Positions 1 through 6,663 of a stretch of DNA of 12,503 bases are shown piece by piece; the first letter of the stretch is position 1, and each line of letters opens with the position of its first letter. Position numbers and translations under genes: made by a program. This DNA comes from an uncultured Clostridia bacterium. GTDB lineage: Bacteria > Bacillota_A > Clostridia > Christensenellales > Borkfalkiaceae. The DNA lies in contig CAKQXZ010000060.1 in NCBI GenBank assembly GCA_934292955.1, positions 1-12,503 on the forward strand, given 5' to 3'. Under the pieces are notes generated by a model. It saw only the letters and a list, made by a program, of their open reading frames with translations. It was not told the DNA's origin and searched no databases.

Positions 1-61
1 TTATAAAACTATTAACATATAAAAACGACCGTATTCGACATTTTTGCCGACAATATCATAT

Positions 62-88
62 TTTACGGCACGAACAATATACTATAAT
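62..88 (+). promoter_or_regulatory. Possible promoter of the 387-aa hypothetical gene
   Basis: A perfect TATAAT lies at 83-88, with a weak TTTACG at 62-67 (15-bp spacer) as the best -35. Transcription would start near 95, leaving only about 14 nt of leader. An inverted repeat TGCCG (45-49) / CGGCA (66-70) overlaps the -35 and could be an operator. The -10 is convincing, the -35 is not. Confidence 0.35.
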
Positions 89-108
89 GGTTATAAAAGA
101 TTAAAGAA

Positions 109-1272
109 ATGAGCGCGATAGTAAGAAAAGCACTTTTAATCAAGAATCCGTCGGACAAAAAGTCGGATTTACTGAAAAATAGTTTTACGGTTATAAAATG
201 CGAAAGCGCGGCGGGAAGAACTTTTTTCGAACTGCCCGATATCGTTAACGACGGCGCGGACTGCGATCTTATTGTTTACGACGACGAAAACATGGTTTTT
301 TTTAACATTAAAGGAAAAGAAAGATATGATTTTAACGGAAAGTTCGACGCACAGAACGGTTTTTGCGCCGCGATTGCGGACAGATCGACGGGAAATATCG
401 TGCTTTTCGGAAATTCTTTGAGCGCAAACGTTTCTTCAGATTACATAAGGACTTTATATGAGAAAAATAATAAAAAGAACGATAAAACAACAGACGACAA
501 ACAGGAAAAATCTCTTCTTTTCGAAGAAGAAAACGACGGCGACCGACAAGCAAGCGCAAACAGCCGAACGGCAGCCGATGACCACATAATTTTTTTAAGC
601 GACGAAACGCAAACCGTTTATGACGACGAAGCGGTCGCTACCGAAAACTATTACGAAAACGACGCGGCGGACGATGTTTACGGAGCGGAAACGGCAACTT
701 ATACAGCCGCCCGAGCCGAAAAACCCGGCGACGACAAAAAAATAAATTATATGAACGGCGCGACCGATGATTACAAAGCGACAGATAATTACGGCGCGAC
801 CGACAAGGGGAAAAATGACTACTTACATAGCGAGACTTCTTGCGATAGGCAGGAAGAACAAAATGCAGAACGACCGCAAAAAAGCGAGCAATGCGCTTGC
901 CAGAATGAGACGGCTTTCGGCGCTTGCCCGTTCGATGGAAGATATCCCGCCTTTTATAGCGAAAAGCGAGCCGAAATCGAAGAGTTATTTTGCAAATACC
1001 CGCCTATAGGTTCGTTATCGGACTATATACCCGAAAGCAAGTGGGTTAAAATCGAGTATAAAAAAGACGGATTTTATATAATCGGCGTGATATCGAAAGC
1101 GGGCGTCCCCACATATATAGTGTATGGCGTGCCGGGGGTAAGGGAACGCAGACCGCGCGGGTTTGAAAGGTATTCGGTATTTCTGCCCGAATCTCTTTTT
1201 ACGACAAACGGGCGCGGATACTGGTGCAGTTTTCAGAACGCAGAAACGGGTAAAACCGAAAATCCCGATTAA
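109..1272 (+). CDS. Hypothetical protein, two end domains joined by acidic repeat-bearing linker
   Basis: The 387-residue product has three parts. Residues 1-115 alternate short hydrophobic and polar stretches as in a small beta-rich domain. Residues 116-275 are strongly acidic and rich in Asp, Glu, Asn, Tyr and Ala, so probably disordered; they include three tandem six-residue units at 217-234 (GATDDY, KATDNY, GATDKG). Residues 283-382 form an aromatic-rich domain with SKWVKIEY, YIIGVISKAGVPTYIVYGVPG and GYWCSFQNAETG motifs. I recall a similar C-terminal domain in uncharacterised clostridial proteins, but no function is known to me. No signal peptide or membrane segment is visible, so it is probably cytoplasmic. 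ATG 109 is the first start after an in-frame stop at 94-96; its ribosome binding site is poor (AAAGA). No clear terminator follows, so read-through into the next gene is possible. Confidence 0.8.
   Translation: MSAIVRKALLIKNPSDKKSDLLKNSFTVIKCESAAGRTFFELPDIVNDGADCDLIVYDDENMVFFNIKGKERYDFNGKFDAQNGFCAAIADRSTGNIVLFGNSLSANVSSDYIRTLYEKNNKKNDKTTDDKQEKSLLFEEENDGDRQASANSRTAADDHIIFLSDETQTVYDDEAVATENYYENDAADDVYGAETATYTAARAEKPGDDKKINYMNGATDDYKATDNYGATDKGKNDYLHSETSCDRQEEQNAERPQKSEQCACQNETAFGACPFDGRYPAFYSEKRAEIEELFCKYPPIGSLSDYIPESKWVKIEYKKDGFYIIGVISKAGVPTYIVYGVPGVRERRPRGFERYSVFLPESLFTTNGRGYWCSFQNAETGKTENPD
757..810 (+). repeat. Three tandem 18-nt units inside the linker of the 387-aa protein
   Basis: Units at 757-774, 775-792 and 793-810 encode GATDDY, KATDNY and GATDKG in frame. 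Units 1 and 3 share an identical GGCGCGACCGA start; unit 2 has diverged. The repeat sits in the predicted disordered linker, so unit number could change without breaking the reading frame. Confidence 0.75.
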
Positions 1273-1297
1273 CGTATTGCACTGCCCCGATATTTTC

Positions 1298-1326
1298 TTG
1301 ATTTTTTGCTTATTTGGTGATATAAT
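1298..1326 (+). promoter_or_regulatory. Promoter of the 86-aa hypothetical gene
   Basis: TTGATT at 1298-1303 and TATAAT at 1321-1326 are separated by 17 bp, and TG at 1318-1319 adds an extended -10. This is close to a consensus vegetative promoter. The predicted start near 1333 gives a leader of about 20 nt. Confidence 0.75.
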
Positions 1327-1352
1327 GTCGGCATAATATGCGGGAGCCGAAT

Positions 1353-1613
1353 ATGACCAAGTTATACGCACATACGGTTAAAAATCACAAAACAATTCAG
1401 AAATACGATTTCGTAAAAGACGAAGACATGCAATGGAGCGATTTTTTCGACTATGTGCGCGATATCTGCCACGGCATGGATTTGCCTACGCCCGTTATTC
1501 TTAAGGCGCATTTGTTCAATTTTGCAAAGTTCAACTACGTCAGATTTCTGAAATCGGACTTTGTGGAAAACGTTGATTTCGACTTTCTGATGGTAGAACG
1601 CATTAAAGAATAA
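1353..1613 (+). CDS. Small conserved-looking hypothetical protein (86 aa)
   Basis: The product is 86 residues, with no signal peptide, membrane segment or cysteine pair; it looks like a compact mixed alpha/beta cytoplasmic protein. Readable patches are HTVKNHKTIQ near the N-terminus, DICHGMDLPTPVIL in the middle and NYVRFLKSDFVENVDFDFL near the C-terminus. I have a vague memory of similar small clostridial proteins with the PTPVIL and FVE-VDFD patches, but no named function. I chose ATG 1353 over the in-frame ATG at 1338 because GGGAG at 1342-1346 sits 6 nt before it, and because 1338 would lie almost on the predicted transcription start. It has its own strong promoter and is followed by a strong terminator, so it is probably monocistronic and well expressed. 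Confidence 0.8.
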   Translation: MTKLYAHTVKNHKTIQKYDFVKDEDMQWSDFFDYVRDICHGMDLPTPVILKAHLFNFAKFNYVRFLKSDFVENVDFDFLMVERIKE

Positions 1614-1645
1614 ACATAAAGAATTTAACAACTATACATAAAAAT

Positions 1646-1690
1646 AAATCCGATGATAAAACAATTTGCTTATTTTATCGTCGGATTTTT
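1646..1690 (+). terminator. Intrinsic terminator after the 86-aa gene
   Basis: A 16-bp stem (1646-1661 with 1673-1688, one G-T wobble) encloses an 11-nt loop and runs into a T-rich tail. The opposite strand also has a T-rich tail, so the element may also stop transcripts of the convergent ROK gene. Confidence 0.85.
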
Positions 1691-1708
1691 ATATTGTTTT
1701 TATCAGAT

Positions 1709-1733
1709 AATCGACTTATAGGTCGATTTTTTT
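1709..1733 (+). terminator. Second, smaller terminator hairpin
   Basis: AATCGAC (1709-1715) pairs with GTCGATT (1722-1728) around a 6-nt loop and is followed by a run of seven T on the + strand (1727-1733). It lies just before the stop codon of the convergent ROK gene and looks like a backup terminator for + strand transcripts. Confidence 0.6.
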
Positions 1734-1754
1734 ATTTTCAGTGTGAACACGCCT

Positions 1755-3131
1755 TCAGTTTTTCTTGATATCGGTAAGCGAAGCGGCGGCGATACTCTGA
1801 CCTACTCTGCGGCTGTTTTCGTCGGGCATTTCTATGCTGATATTCGCGTATTCGGGGAATTCGGCTTTAATTACTTCGCGAGCTTTTTCCATAATGATAT
1901 CCCCGCCCTTGCCGCTTGTTACTCTGCCGAGAAGAAGCAGGTGCTTGATATCGTAGAATTGCGAATAATATGCGAGCGTGTAGCCGAGATAGATACCGAG
2001 GTCTTCGTAAATTTTCTGCGCGCGCGGATCGCCGTCAGCCATCATTTTTTGAACGACCTTCAATTTTTCGGCGGGCGACATGTTTTCGTCGAACTTATAA
2101 CCCGAATATTCGGCAAGTTTGATCGCGCCGTCCTGCGAGAAATATTTTACGCCGCAGCCATAGTCTCCGCTCCATTCGTCTACCATAGCGTCTTTATTGA
2201 AGTCTACGGGAACGAAGGCAAGTTCGCTCAGCCAGCCGTTGAGAGTGCCGCCGAGATTGATATAACCGCCGGCTTCGCTCGTTCCCATAGCGATACCCAG
2301 AATGCCGGTATCTTTAAGGTCGATAGCGCCCGCAAGAGCGGTAACGTCGCCGTCGTTTGCAACTTCTATGGGCGCTCCGATTTCTTTAGCGATATCGGTG
2401 TACATGGTGCGGACGTGTTTTTTGAAATCGTCTTCGGGAACTTTTAAGAAGAGCGAAGCGACCATGATTTTGTTATCGATATAAATACCTGCGGAAGAAA
2501 CGCCGATTGCGTCTACTCGGGGCATTTTGGAAGCGGCGGTAAGCATTGCCTGCTTGATGCCTTCGTAATGATATCTGTAATCGGAATTGGTCTTGGGGAA
2601 CCAGACGACTTCTTCGCTGTAAACGACTTCGCCGTCGATAACCGCACTGACCTTACGATCGCTGCCGCCCGCGTCGAAGCCGATTCTGCAACCGTCGAGA
2701 TGACCGCCGATAGCGAGCGAACAACTCTTTTCCGCAGGAAAATCTTTTTCGTTTTCGACATAAAGGACTTCGAACGGATTTTCGTAAACGTTAGCCATAA
2801 AGTTATAGTCGAAAGCGCGCGCGCCGTTTTCGGAATAGTCGGCTTTTATCGCTTCGAATACGGTTTTATCGCCGTGAATGTAAATTTTATAACCGCCCGC
2901 AACCCACAGAATGGATTTGATTATTCTTTCTGCTATACGATAGTTGTAATTTTGCAGCTCTTTGTCTTCGGTATCGAAAATATCGAGTTTATAAACGTAA
3001 TTGTAACCGCCGTTTCTTTCAACGCAGATCGACAGCGTTTTGTGCTTTGACGCAGCCACTTTTTCGTTGAACTCTTTAAGAGCGACGATCATAGGATAAA
3101 ATCCCTTATCGAAATTAGGTACGAATTTCAT
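1755..3131 (-). CDS. ROK-family protein, putative sugar kinase, long N-terminal extension
   Basis: ROK proteins are actin-fold ATP-dependent sugar kinases or sugar-responsive regulators. In this 458-residue product the ROK core starts near residue 150 with the phosphate loop GFDAGGSDRK (151-160). A middle strand VDAIGVSSAG (206-215) follows, then ND at 259-260 with Asp260 at the usual catalytic-base position, and the second phosphate motif GIAMGTSEAGG (279-289). There is no helix-turn-helix, which favours an enzyme over a NagC-type repressor. The family's zinc motif (a CxCGxxGCxE pattern) is reduced to GDYGCGVKYFS (322-332) with one Cys. The first 140 residues are an extension I recall as normal for a subgroup in gut Firmicutes, not a fusion accident. 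ATG 3131 follows AAGGAG at 3137-3142 by 5 nt. The divergent AraC gene is the obvious regulator candidate. The sugar substrate cannot be told. Confidence 0.85.
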   Translation of the reverse strand: MKFVPNFDKGFYPMIVALKEFNEKVAASKHKTLSICVERNGGYNYVYKLDIFDTEDKELQNYNYRIAERIIKSILWVAGGYKIYIHGDKTVFEAIKADYSENGARAFDYNFMANVYENPFEVLYVENEKDFPAEKSCSLAIGGHLDGCRIGFDAGGSDRKVSAVIDGEVVYSEEVVWFPKTNSDYRYHYEGIKQAMLTAASKMPRVDAIGVSSAGIYIDNKIMVASLFLKVPEDDFKKHVRTMYTDIAKEIGAPIEVANDGDVTALAGAIDLKDTGILGIAMGTSEAGGYINLGGTLNGWLSELAFVPVDFNKDAMVDEWSGDYGCGVKYFSQDGAIKLAEYSGYKFDENMSPAEKLKVVQKMMADGDPRAQKIYEDLGIYLGYTLAYYSQFYDIKHLLLLGRVTSGKGGDIIMEKAREVIKAEFPEYANISIEMPDENSRRVGQSIAAASLTDIKKN

Positions 3132-3162
3132 TTTTTCTCCTTACGACGATATTTCTGTCGTC

Positions 3163-3178
3163 TTGCGGCACACCGCAA
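3163..3178 (-). promoter_or_regulatory. Perfect dyad in the ROK gene leader
   Basis: TTGCGG (3163-3168) and CCGCAA (3173-3178) flank a 4-nt loop, placed about 10 nt after the predicted ROK transcription start. A second, weaker stem (ACGAC 3143-3147 / GTCGT 3157-3161) lies between it and the ribosome binding site. It could be an operator or a 5'-end RNA hairpin. No T-tract follows, so it is not a terminator. Confidence 0.45.
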
Positions 3179-3195
3179 ATTGTTTATCTAAGGTT

Positions 3196-3204
3196 ATTAT
3201 ATCA
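3196..3204 (-). promoter_or_regulatory. Extended -10 promoter of the ROK gene
   Basis: The minus strand reads TGATATAAT over 3204-3196, a perfect -10 with the TGN extension. No good -35 lies 16-18 bp upstream, which suggests dependence on the extended -10 or on an activator. An ACCG-N4-CGGT inverted repeat at 3212-3223 covers the expected spacer region and could bind a regulator. Confidence 0.5.
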
Positions 3205-3288
3205 TTTTACGACCGAATACGGTACTTTTTTTGTGTTCATTTATAGTAAATAATTTACATAAAAGGACACTGTAACACCGAAAATCGT

Positions 3289-3317
3289 TTGCAAAATAAA
3301 TTTGAATATATTATAAT
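3289..3317 (+). promoter_or_regulatory. Promoter of the AraC-family gene
   Basis: TTGCAA (3289-3294) and TATAAT (3312-3317) are separated by 17 bp. The start would be near 3324, leaving a leader of about 110 nt before the araC-type ATG. On the minus strand, TTGCAAACG at 3294-3286 overlaps the -35 and resembles the first half of a CcpA cre site, but the second half does not match well. Confidence 0.7.
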
Positions 3318-3339
3318 CGTATTGTAGATTGGGGAGCAG

Positions 3340-3459
3340 ATGACGCAAAAAGAAAAAAGCGGATTATCTGCACCGCCACCGAATAAACCTAACTTATTTA
3401 AGGCAAACGAAAGAAAAGCCGAAAAGGTGAATTATGGAACTCAGAAACGATGTTTATGA
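3340..3459 (+). CDS. Possible 39-codon leader ORF overlapping the araC start
   Basis: An ATG at 3340 downstream of the predicted araC transcription start opens 39 codons ending in TGA at 3457-3459, 26 nt inside the AraC coding sequence in another frame. GGGGAG at 3331-3336 precedes it at a rather short distance. The peptide is Lys/Asn-rich with a run of three prolines at residues 12-14 and no recognisable domain. If translated, ribosomes on it would pass over the araC start region and could affect its translation. It may equally be a chance ORF in the leader. Confidence 0.25.
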   Translation: MTQKEKSGLSAPPPNKPNLFKANERKAEKVNYGTQKRCL

Positions 3460-4342
3460 AAAAAGCGAACTGAAAACTGTTGTAAAAATCAACGCGCTTT
3501 ATACCGTACACTATTTTAAGTACGGAAAAAATTTCAGCGTTCTGCCCGAAAAACACGATTTTTGGGAAATGGTTTACGTCGATTCGGGCGAAGTGGGAAT
3601 TATTGCAGACGAAAAGCAGTACACACTTAAACAAGGCGAAGCGTTTTTTCACCGCCCCAACGAGGTGCATACCATTTTTACCGAAGACTCTTTCGGCAAT
3701 TCGGCGATAATCTCTTTCGACTGTAAGAATAAAGCGATAAACAGCCTTGCGGACAAGATTTTTACTTTCGGCGAGTTTGAAAAAAGTCTGCTTTCGAAAA
3801 TCATTACGGAAACTTCGAGATGTTTTTCGGATAAACTGAACGAAATTTATCTTACCCGAATGACGAGAAGAGAAGATTCTTCGCCGATAAGCGAGCAATA
3901 CATTAAAAACTGCGTGGAACTGCTTGTTTTATCGCTGCTGAAACGTTCGGAAGCACCGACAGAAGCGGAAAAGCCCGTTATCGCCGAAAATATAGGCAAT
4001 ACGCACAGCGATAAAATAGTTGCCGATATAATAAAACTTTTAAGCGACCATGTGTATTCGTCGATAGATCTCGATACCGTGGCGAACCAACTGTTCTTTT
4101 CTAAAACGTATATAAAAACCGTTTTCAAAAAGAATATGGGAATAAGCATTATTCAATACTATATCAGCCTTAAGATTGAAGAATCGAAGAAACTTATAAG
4201 CCAGAACAAATACTCTTACACCGAGATTGCCGAAATGCTGAACATTAACTCGGTACACTACTTTTCAAGGCTTTTCAAAGCGCATACGCAGATGACTCCG
4301 TCGGAATACGCACGCTCGATCAAAGCCGATAATCTGCTGTGA
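3434..4342 (+). CDS. AraC-family transcriptional regulator with N-terminal cupin domain
   Basis: The 302-residue protein has the usual two-domain layout. Residues 20-110 form a cupin-type sensor with KHDFWEMVYVDSGE, a QYTLKQGEAFF strand and the PNEVH motif typical of sugar-responsive AraC proteins. Residues 200-298 form the DNA-binding region with two helix-turn-helices: DLDTVANQLFFSKTYIKTVFKK, and YTEIAEMLNINSVHYFSRLFK followed by TPSEYARS. Length is normal for the family. ATG 3434 is the first start after an in-frame stop at 3428-3430 and follows AAGGTG (3424-3429) by 4 nt. It is divergent from the ROK kinase-like gene, a common arrangement for a local carbohydrate regulator, so that gene is its likeliest target; this is inference. 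No transporter or glycosidase lies nearby to reveal the ligand. Confidence 0.9.
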   Translation: MELRNDVYEKSELKTVVKINALYTVHYFKYGKNFSVLPEKHDFWEMVYVDSGEVGIIADEKQYTLKQGEAFFHRPNEVHTIFTEDSFGNSAIISFDCKNKAINSLADKIFTFGEFEKSLLSKIITETSRCFSDKLNEIYLTRMTRREDSSPISEQYIKNCVELLVLSLLKRSEAPTEAEKPVIAENIGNTHSDKIVADIIKLLSDHVYSSIDLDTVANQLFFSKTYIKTVFKKNMGISIIQYYISLKIEESKKLISQNKYSYTEIAEMLNINSVHYFSRLFKAHTQMTPSEYARSIKADNLL

Positions 4343-4403
4343 TTCGTTAATAACTGTCTTGGATAAACAGATTTGATAAAAAACCGATTTTGGAGAGACA
4401 CTA

Positions 4404-4442
4404 ATGTATAACAATCCTTTATCCGCAAGAAAAAGTAAATAA
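4404..4442 (+). CDS. Candidate 12-aa micropeptide after araC
   Basis: ATG at 4404 opens 12 codons (MYNNPLSARKSK) closed by TAA. GGAGAG at 4392-4397 sits at good spacing, and a strong terminator begins 19 nt later. The peptide is basic and has no known function. The well-placed ribosome binding site is the only real support. It could be a tiny gene, a degraded remnant of a larger one, or chance. Confidence 0.25.
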   Translation: MYNNPLSARKSK

Positions 4443-4460
4443 TTTGCTCAGACAAAAATT

Positions 4461-4496
4461 CGCCTGCCGCTTGAATGCGACAGGCGTTTTTGTTTT
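4461..4496 (+). terminator. Bidirectional intrinsic terminator between araC and GDPD genes
   Basis: CGCCTG-C-CGC (4461-4470) pairs with GCG-A-CAGGCG (4477-4486), ten positions with one internal mismatch and a 6-nt loop. A T-run with a single G follows on the + strand, and AATTTTTG follows on the minus strand. It therefore serves both the AraC unit and the convergent phosphodiesterase gene. Confidence 0.9.
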
Positions 4497-4578
4497 TGTA
4501 TATCGCGGCGTTCTGAAGTTACTGACCGTTTTATTTATTATACTTTTGTATTGTGATTAAAACACATTTGTGTCATAC

Positions 4579-6441
4579 TTACGCTTTTTTGCCTGCGCGC
4601 TTTACCGATAAAACGACAAAGGCGGCGGGTAAAAGTATGAGCAATGCGCCGAGATTGGCTGCAATAGAAGAACCGCAACCGCCCGAAGTTTTGCCGTTAT
4701 AGTCTACTTTGAACGCGCGCGTGTAGGTAACTTTTTCGACTTCTTCGTAAGCCGCTATTACTACGGCGTGATCGTCGAACTTACGGACGGCAAAAACCGT
4801 ACCTTTTTCTTCGGACTTATCACCGTTATAGTCGGTGGTAATAACCGTTATTTCTTTGCCTTTTTTAAGGTCGGCGGCTTTTATGACCTGCCCGATCTTG
4901 CCTTCGACGCGGCAAACGTTGTCGCCGTAAACGTCGGCGGAATTGTTGGTAAGACCGAACTTACCCATAGAAGAAGCATTTACGCAGTCCTGCGCGGTGC
5001 CTAACGTCCAGCAGAAACTCATGTATCCCCTGTCTTTAAGGGTGCTTTCGTAATAAACATAGTTACCGAGACTGCCGTTTGTGATATCGCCTATGGCGTT
5101 GTATGCGTTGTAGAACTTGCTGTCGTTTTCGAAATCTTTGGGAGCAAAGCCCGAAAGTGACGCGATAGGAATTTCGCGCAGGTCGCGGTGCATGCTTTCA
5201 AGCACGGTTCCGCTGAACGAAATTACCGTAATTCTATCCCAAAAATCGTATTTTTCGATAAGTTTTCTGAGTTCGGTAACGAGTTCGGGATTGGAATTTT
5301 TAATTTCGAAAACGAACACGACGGGGCTGTCTTTGAAAGCGATAAAAAAGTCTTCGGCGGTGGGAATTTCGCAAGCGTCGACTTCGAACCCCGTAGACGT
5401 TTTGCAGACTTTGTACTGTCTGATTTCGTCAAGCGTCATATTTGAAATGTACTTTTCGCCCGAAACGTAATCGGTAGTACGGGATACGTCGCTGTCGTGC
5501 ATGATTACGATTTGTTTGTCTTTGGAAAACTGCGCGTCGATTTCGATATGGGTTGCGCCCGCAGCGACAGCCGCTTTGCAGCCTTCGACGGTGTTTTCAG
5601 CCATAGAGAGCGGCAGCCCCCTGTGCGCTATATTGAGAGAATATCTTGCTACCGACGGCTGGAAATTTCTTTCGTCGTTAAGACTGCCGCCGTTATACGT
5701 CGAATAGGCTTCGAATATGGCGGAAACGTCGTTTTTGATAAGACCGTAGCAGCCCGAAGCGATTGCGTTTTTAACGTCGAACGAATCGGCGGTATCGGGA
5801 AGTTCCGTCCAGACCGTTTTCATTCTCGACTGAAAATATGTAACCGTTTCGAGATCGCTTTGCGCTTCGGATAGAACGACAATTATCGCCATAGCCATTG
5901 TGGAATTTTTAACGATTTCAGCCTTATTAAGAGTTGTTAAGCCCGAACAATCGTAAATTCCGCGGATATGCGGGAGCGCGTTTCTGACGTAGACAAGAAC
6001 GAGATCGTCGTCGGACATTACGGCGATATCGGATATTTCGTTCGCGTTATAAGCGTTGACGAACGCTTCTGCCGCTTCGTGCGTTTTTAATTCGACAACG
6101 GGAATAGCGGAAAGATAAATTTCGTCAAGCACGTTGTAAAAACTGTCTATAACACTGCCGTCGGCGCCGACTACGTCAAGATCTTCGTTAACGGTCATAA
6201 TAACGTTTGCGGGGCGTTCGTCGGTACTTAAGTCTACGCTGTCAAGCCCGTTTGCGTCTTTCAGCCTTAATATGACGGACGGAGCGCCGAAAAGATTGTA
6301 TCTTAAATCAGGTTCGGTTTTTACAAACCTTGTATAGGTGACTGAAGAATCGGCGTTAACCGATTTTACAAACACGTCGGAAAGCGAAAAGCATACGGCG
6401 ATAACGCATATCACCGAAAGCAATCTTGACAATTTTTTCAT
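4579..6441 (-). CDS. Secreted, membrane-anchored glycerophosphodiester phosphodiesterase
   Basis: GDPD enzymes hydrolyse glycerophosphodiesters, such as deacylated phospholipids or teichoic acid fragments, to an alcohol and glycerol 3-phosphate. The 620-residue product opens with a signal peptide (MKKLSRLLSVICVIAVCFS). The catalytic barrel spans about 268-510 with HRG (His273, Arg274), ENT (Glu282), EID (Glu300, Asp302), MHD (His315) and FEIK (Glu379, Lys381), a full set for the family. Residues 95-250 look like a degenerate first barrel without the catalytic HR or HD pairs. A small beta-rich domain (about 512-585) follows. The C-terminus is TSGGCGSS, a hydrophobic segment, then KRAGKKA, a Cys-containing anchor signal. 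I start at ATG 6441, 7 nt from AAGGAG (6449-6454); GTG 6444 would sit only 4 nt away. It has its own promoter and looks monocistronic. Confidence 0.9.
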   Translation of the reverse strand: MKKLSRLLSVICVIAVCFSLSDVFVKSVNADSSVTYTRFVKTEPDLRYNLFGAPSVILRLKDANGLDSVDLSTDERPANVIMTVNEDLDVVGADGSVIDSFYNVLDEIYLSAIPVVELKTHEAAEAFVNAYNANEISDIAVMSDDDLVLVYVRNALPHIRGIYDCSGLTTLNKAEIVKNSTMAMAIIVVLSEAQSDLETVTYFQSRMKTVWTELPDTADSFDVKNAIASGCYGLIKNDVSAIFEAYSTYNGGSLNDERNFQPSVARYSLNIAHRGLPLSMAENTVEGCKAAVAAGATHIEIDAQFSKDKQIVIMHDSDVSRTTDYVSGEKYISNMTLDEIRQYKVCKTSTGFEVDACEIPTAEDFFIAFKDSPVVFVFEIKNSNPELVTELRKLIEKYDFWDRITVISFSGTVLESMHRDLREIPIASLSGFAPKDFENDSKFYNAYNAIGDITNGSLGNYVYYESTLKDRGYMSFCWTLGTAQDCVNASSMGKFGLTNNSADVYGDNVCRVEGKIGQVIKAADLKKGKEITVITTDYNGDKSEEKGTVFAVRKFDDHAVVIAAYEEVEKVTYTRAFKVDYNGKTSGGCGSSIAANLGALLILLPAAFVVLSVKRAGKKA

Positions 6442-6471
6442 CACTTTTCTCCTTGTTATCTATGTGTAATA

Positions 6472-6500
6472 AGTATAAAGGGCGTTTGAATTTTTTTCAA
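6472..6500 (-). promoter_or_regulatory. Promoter of the GDPD gene
   Basis: On the minus strand TTGAAA (6500-6495) and TATACT (6477-6472) are separated by 17 bp. An imperfect dyad TTGAA-N5-TTCAA (6486-6500) includes the -35 and might be an operator. The rest of the gap up to 6663 holds no convincing gene or terminator; the end of the Crp-type gene shows no clear U-tailed hairpin. Confidence 0.7.
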
Positions 6501-6663
6501 GACTTTTTCGCAATTTTATAATAATATTTTTAACTTTATGTTGAAAATATTAGGGATTATGTTCTTTATACGACAAACCGCCGTTTTATATGTTACGAAT
6601 TGCCGTTATATGCAACCGACTGCGGCGTTATTGTATGCTTTTTTGCAGGTTTGCAGGATTTTT

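Noticed and set aside
28..37. ACCGTATTCG shared with the minus strand at 3223-3214, both near promoters
   Set aside because: A 10-bp match is expected by chance in a window of this size, and the two copies lie at different positions relative to their promoters.
1743..2447. Long + strand ORF opposite the ROK gene
   Set aside because: It is a shadow of the ROK coding sequence; no ribosome binding site or domain is visible, and the minus strand encodes clear ROK motifs.
3280..3294. CcpA cre-like sequence on the minus strand overlapping the araC -35
   Set aside because: The first half (TTGCAAACG) fits, but the positions after it miss the conserved second-half C and flanking base, so it is too weak to list as a site.
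5117..5874. Several + strand ORFs opposite the GDPD gene
   Set aside because: They mirror the GDPD reading frame and have no recognisable motifs or initiation signals.
6534..6548. 15-nt exact direct repeat (CTTTATGTTGAAAAT) shared with 7335-7349
   Set aside because: The second copy includes one arm of the candidate Crp/Fnr operator, but this copy lacks the matching arm. An AT-rich 15-mer recurring once in 12.5 kb is plausible by chance.
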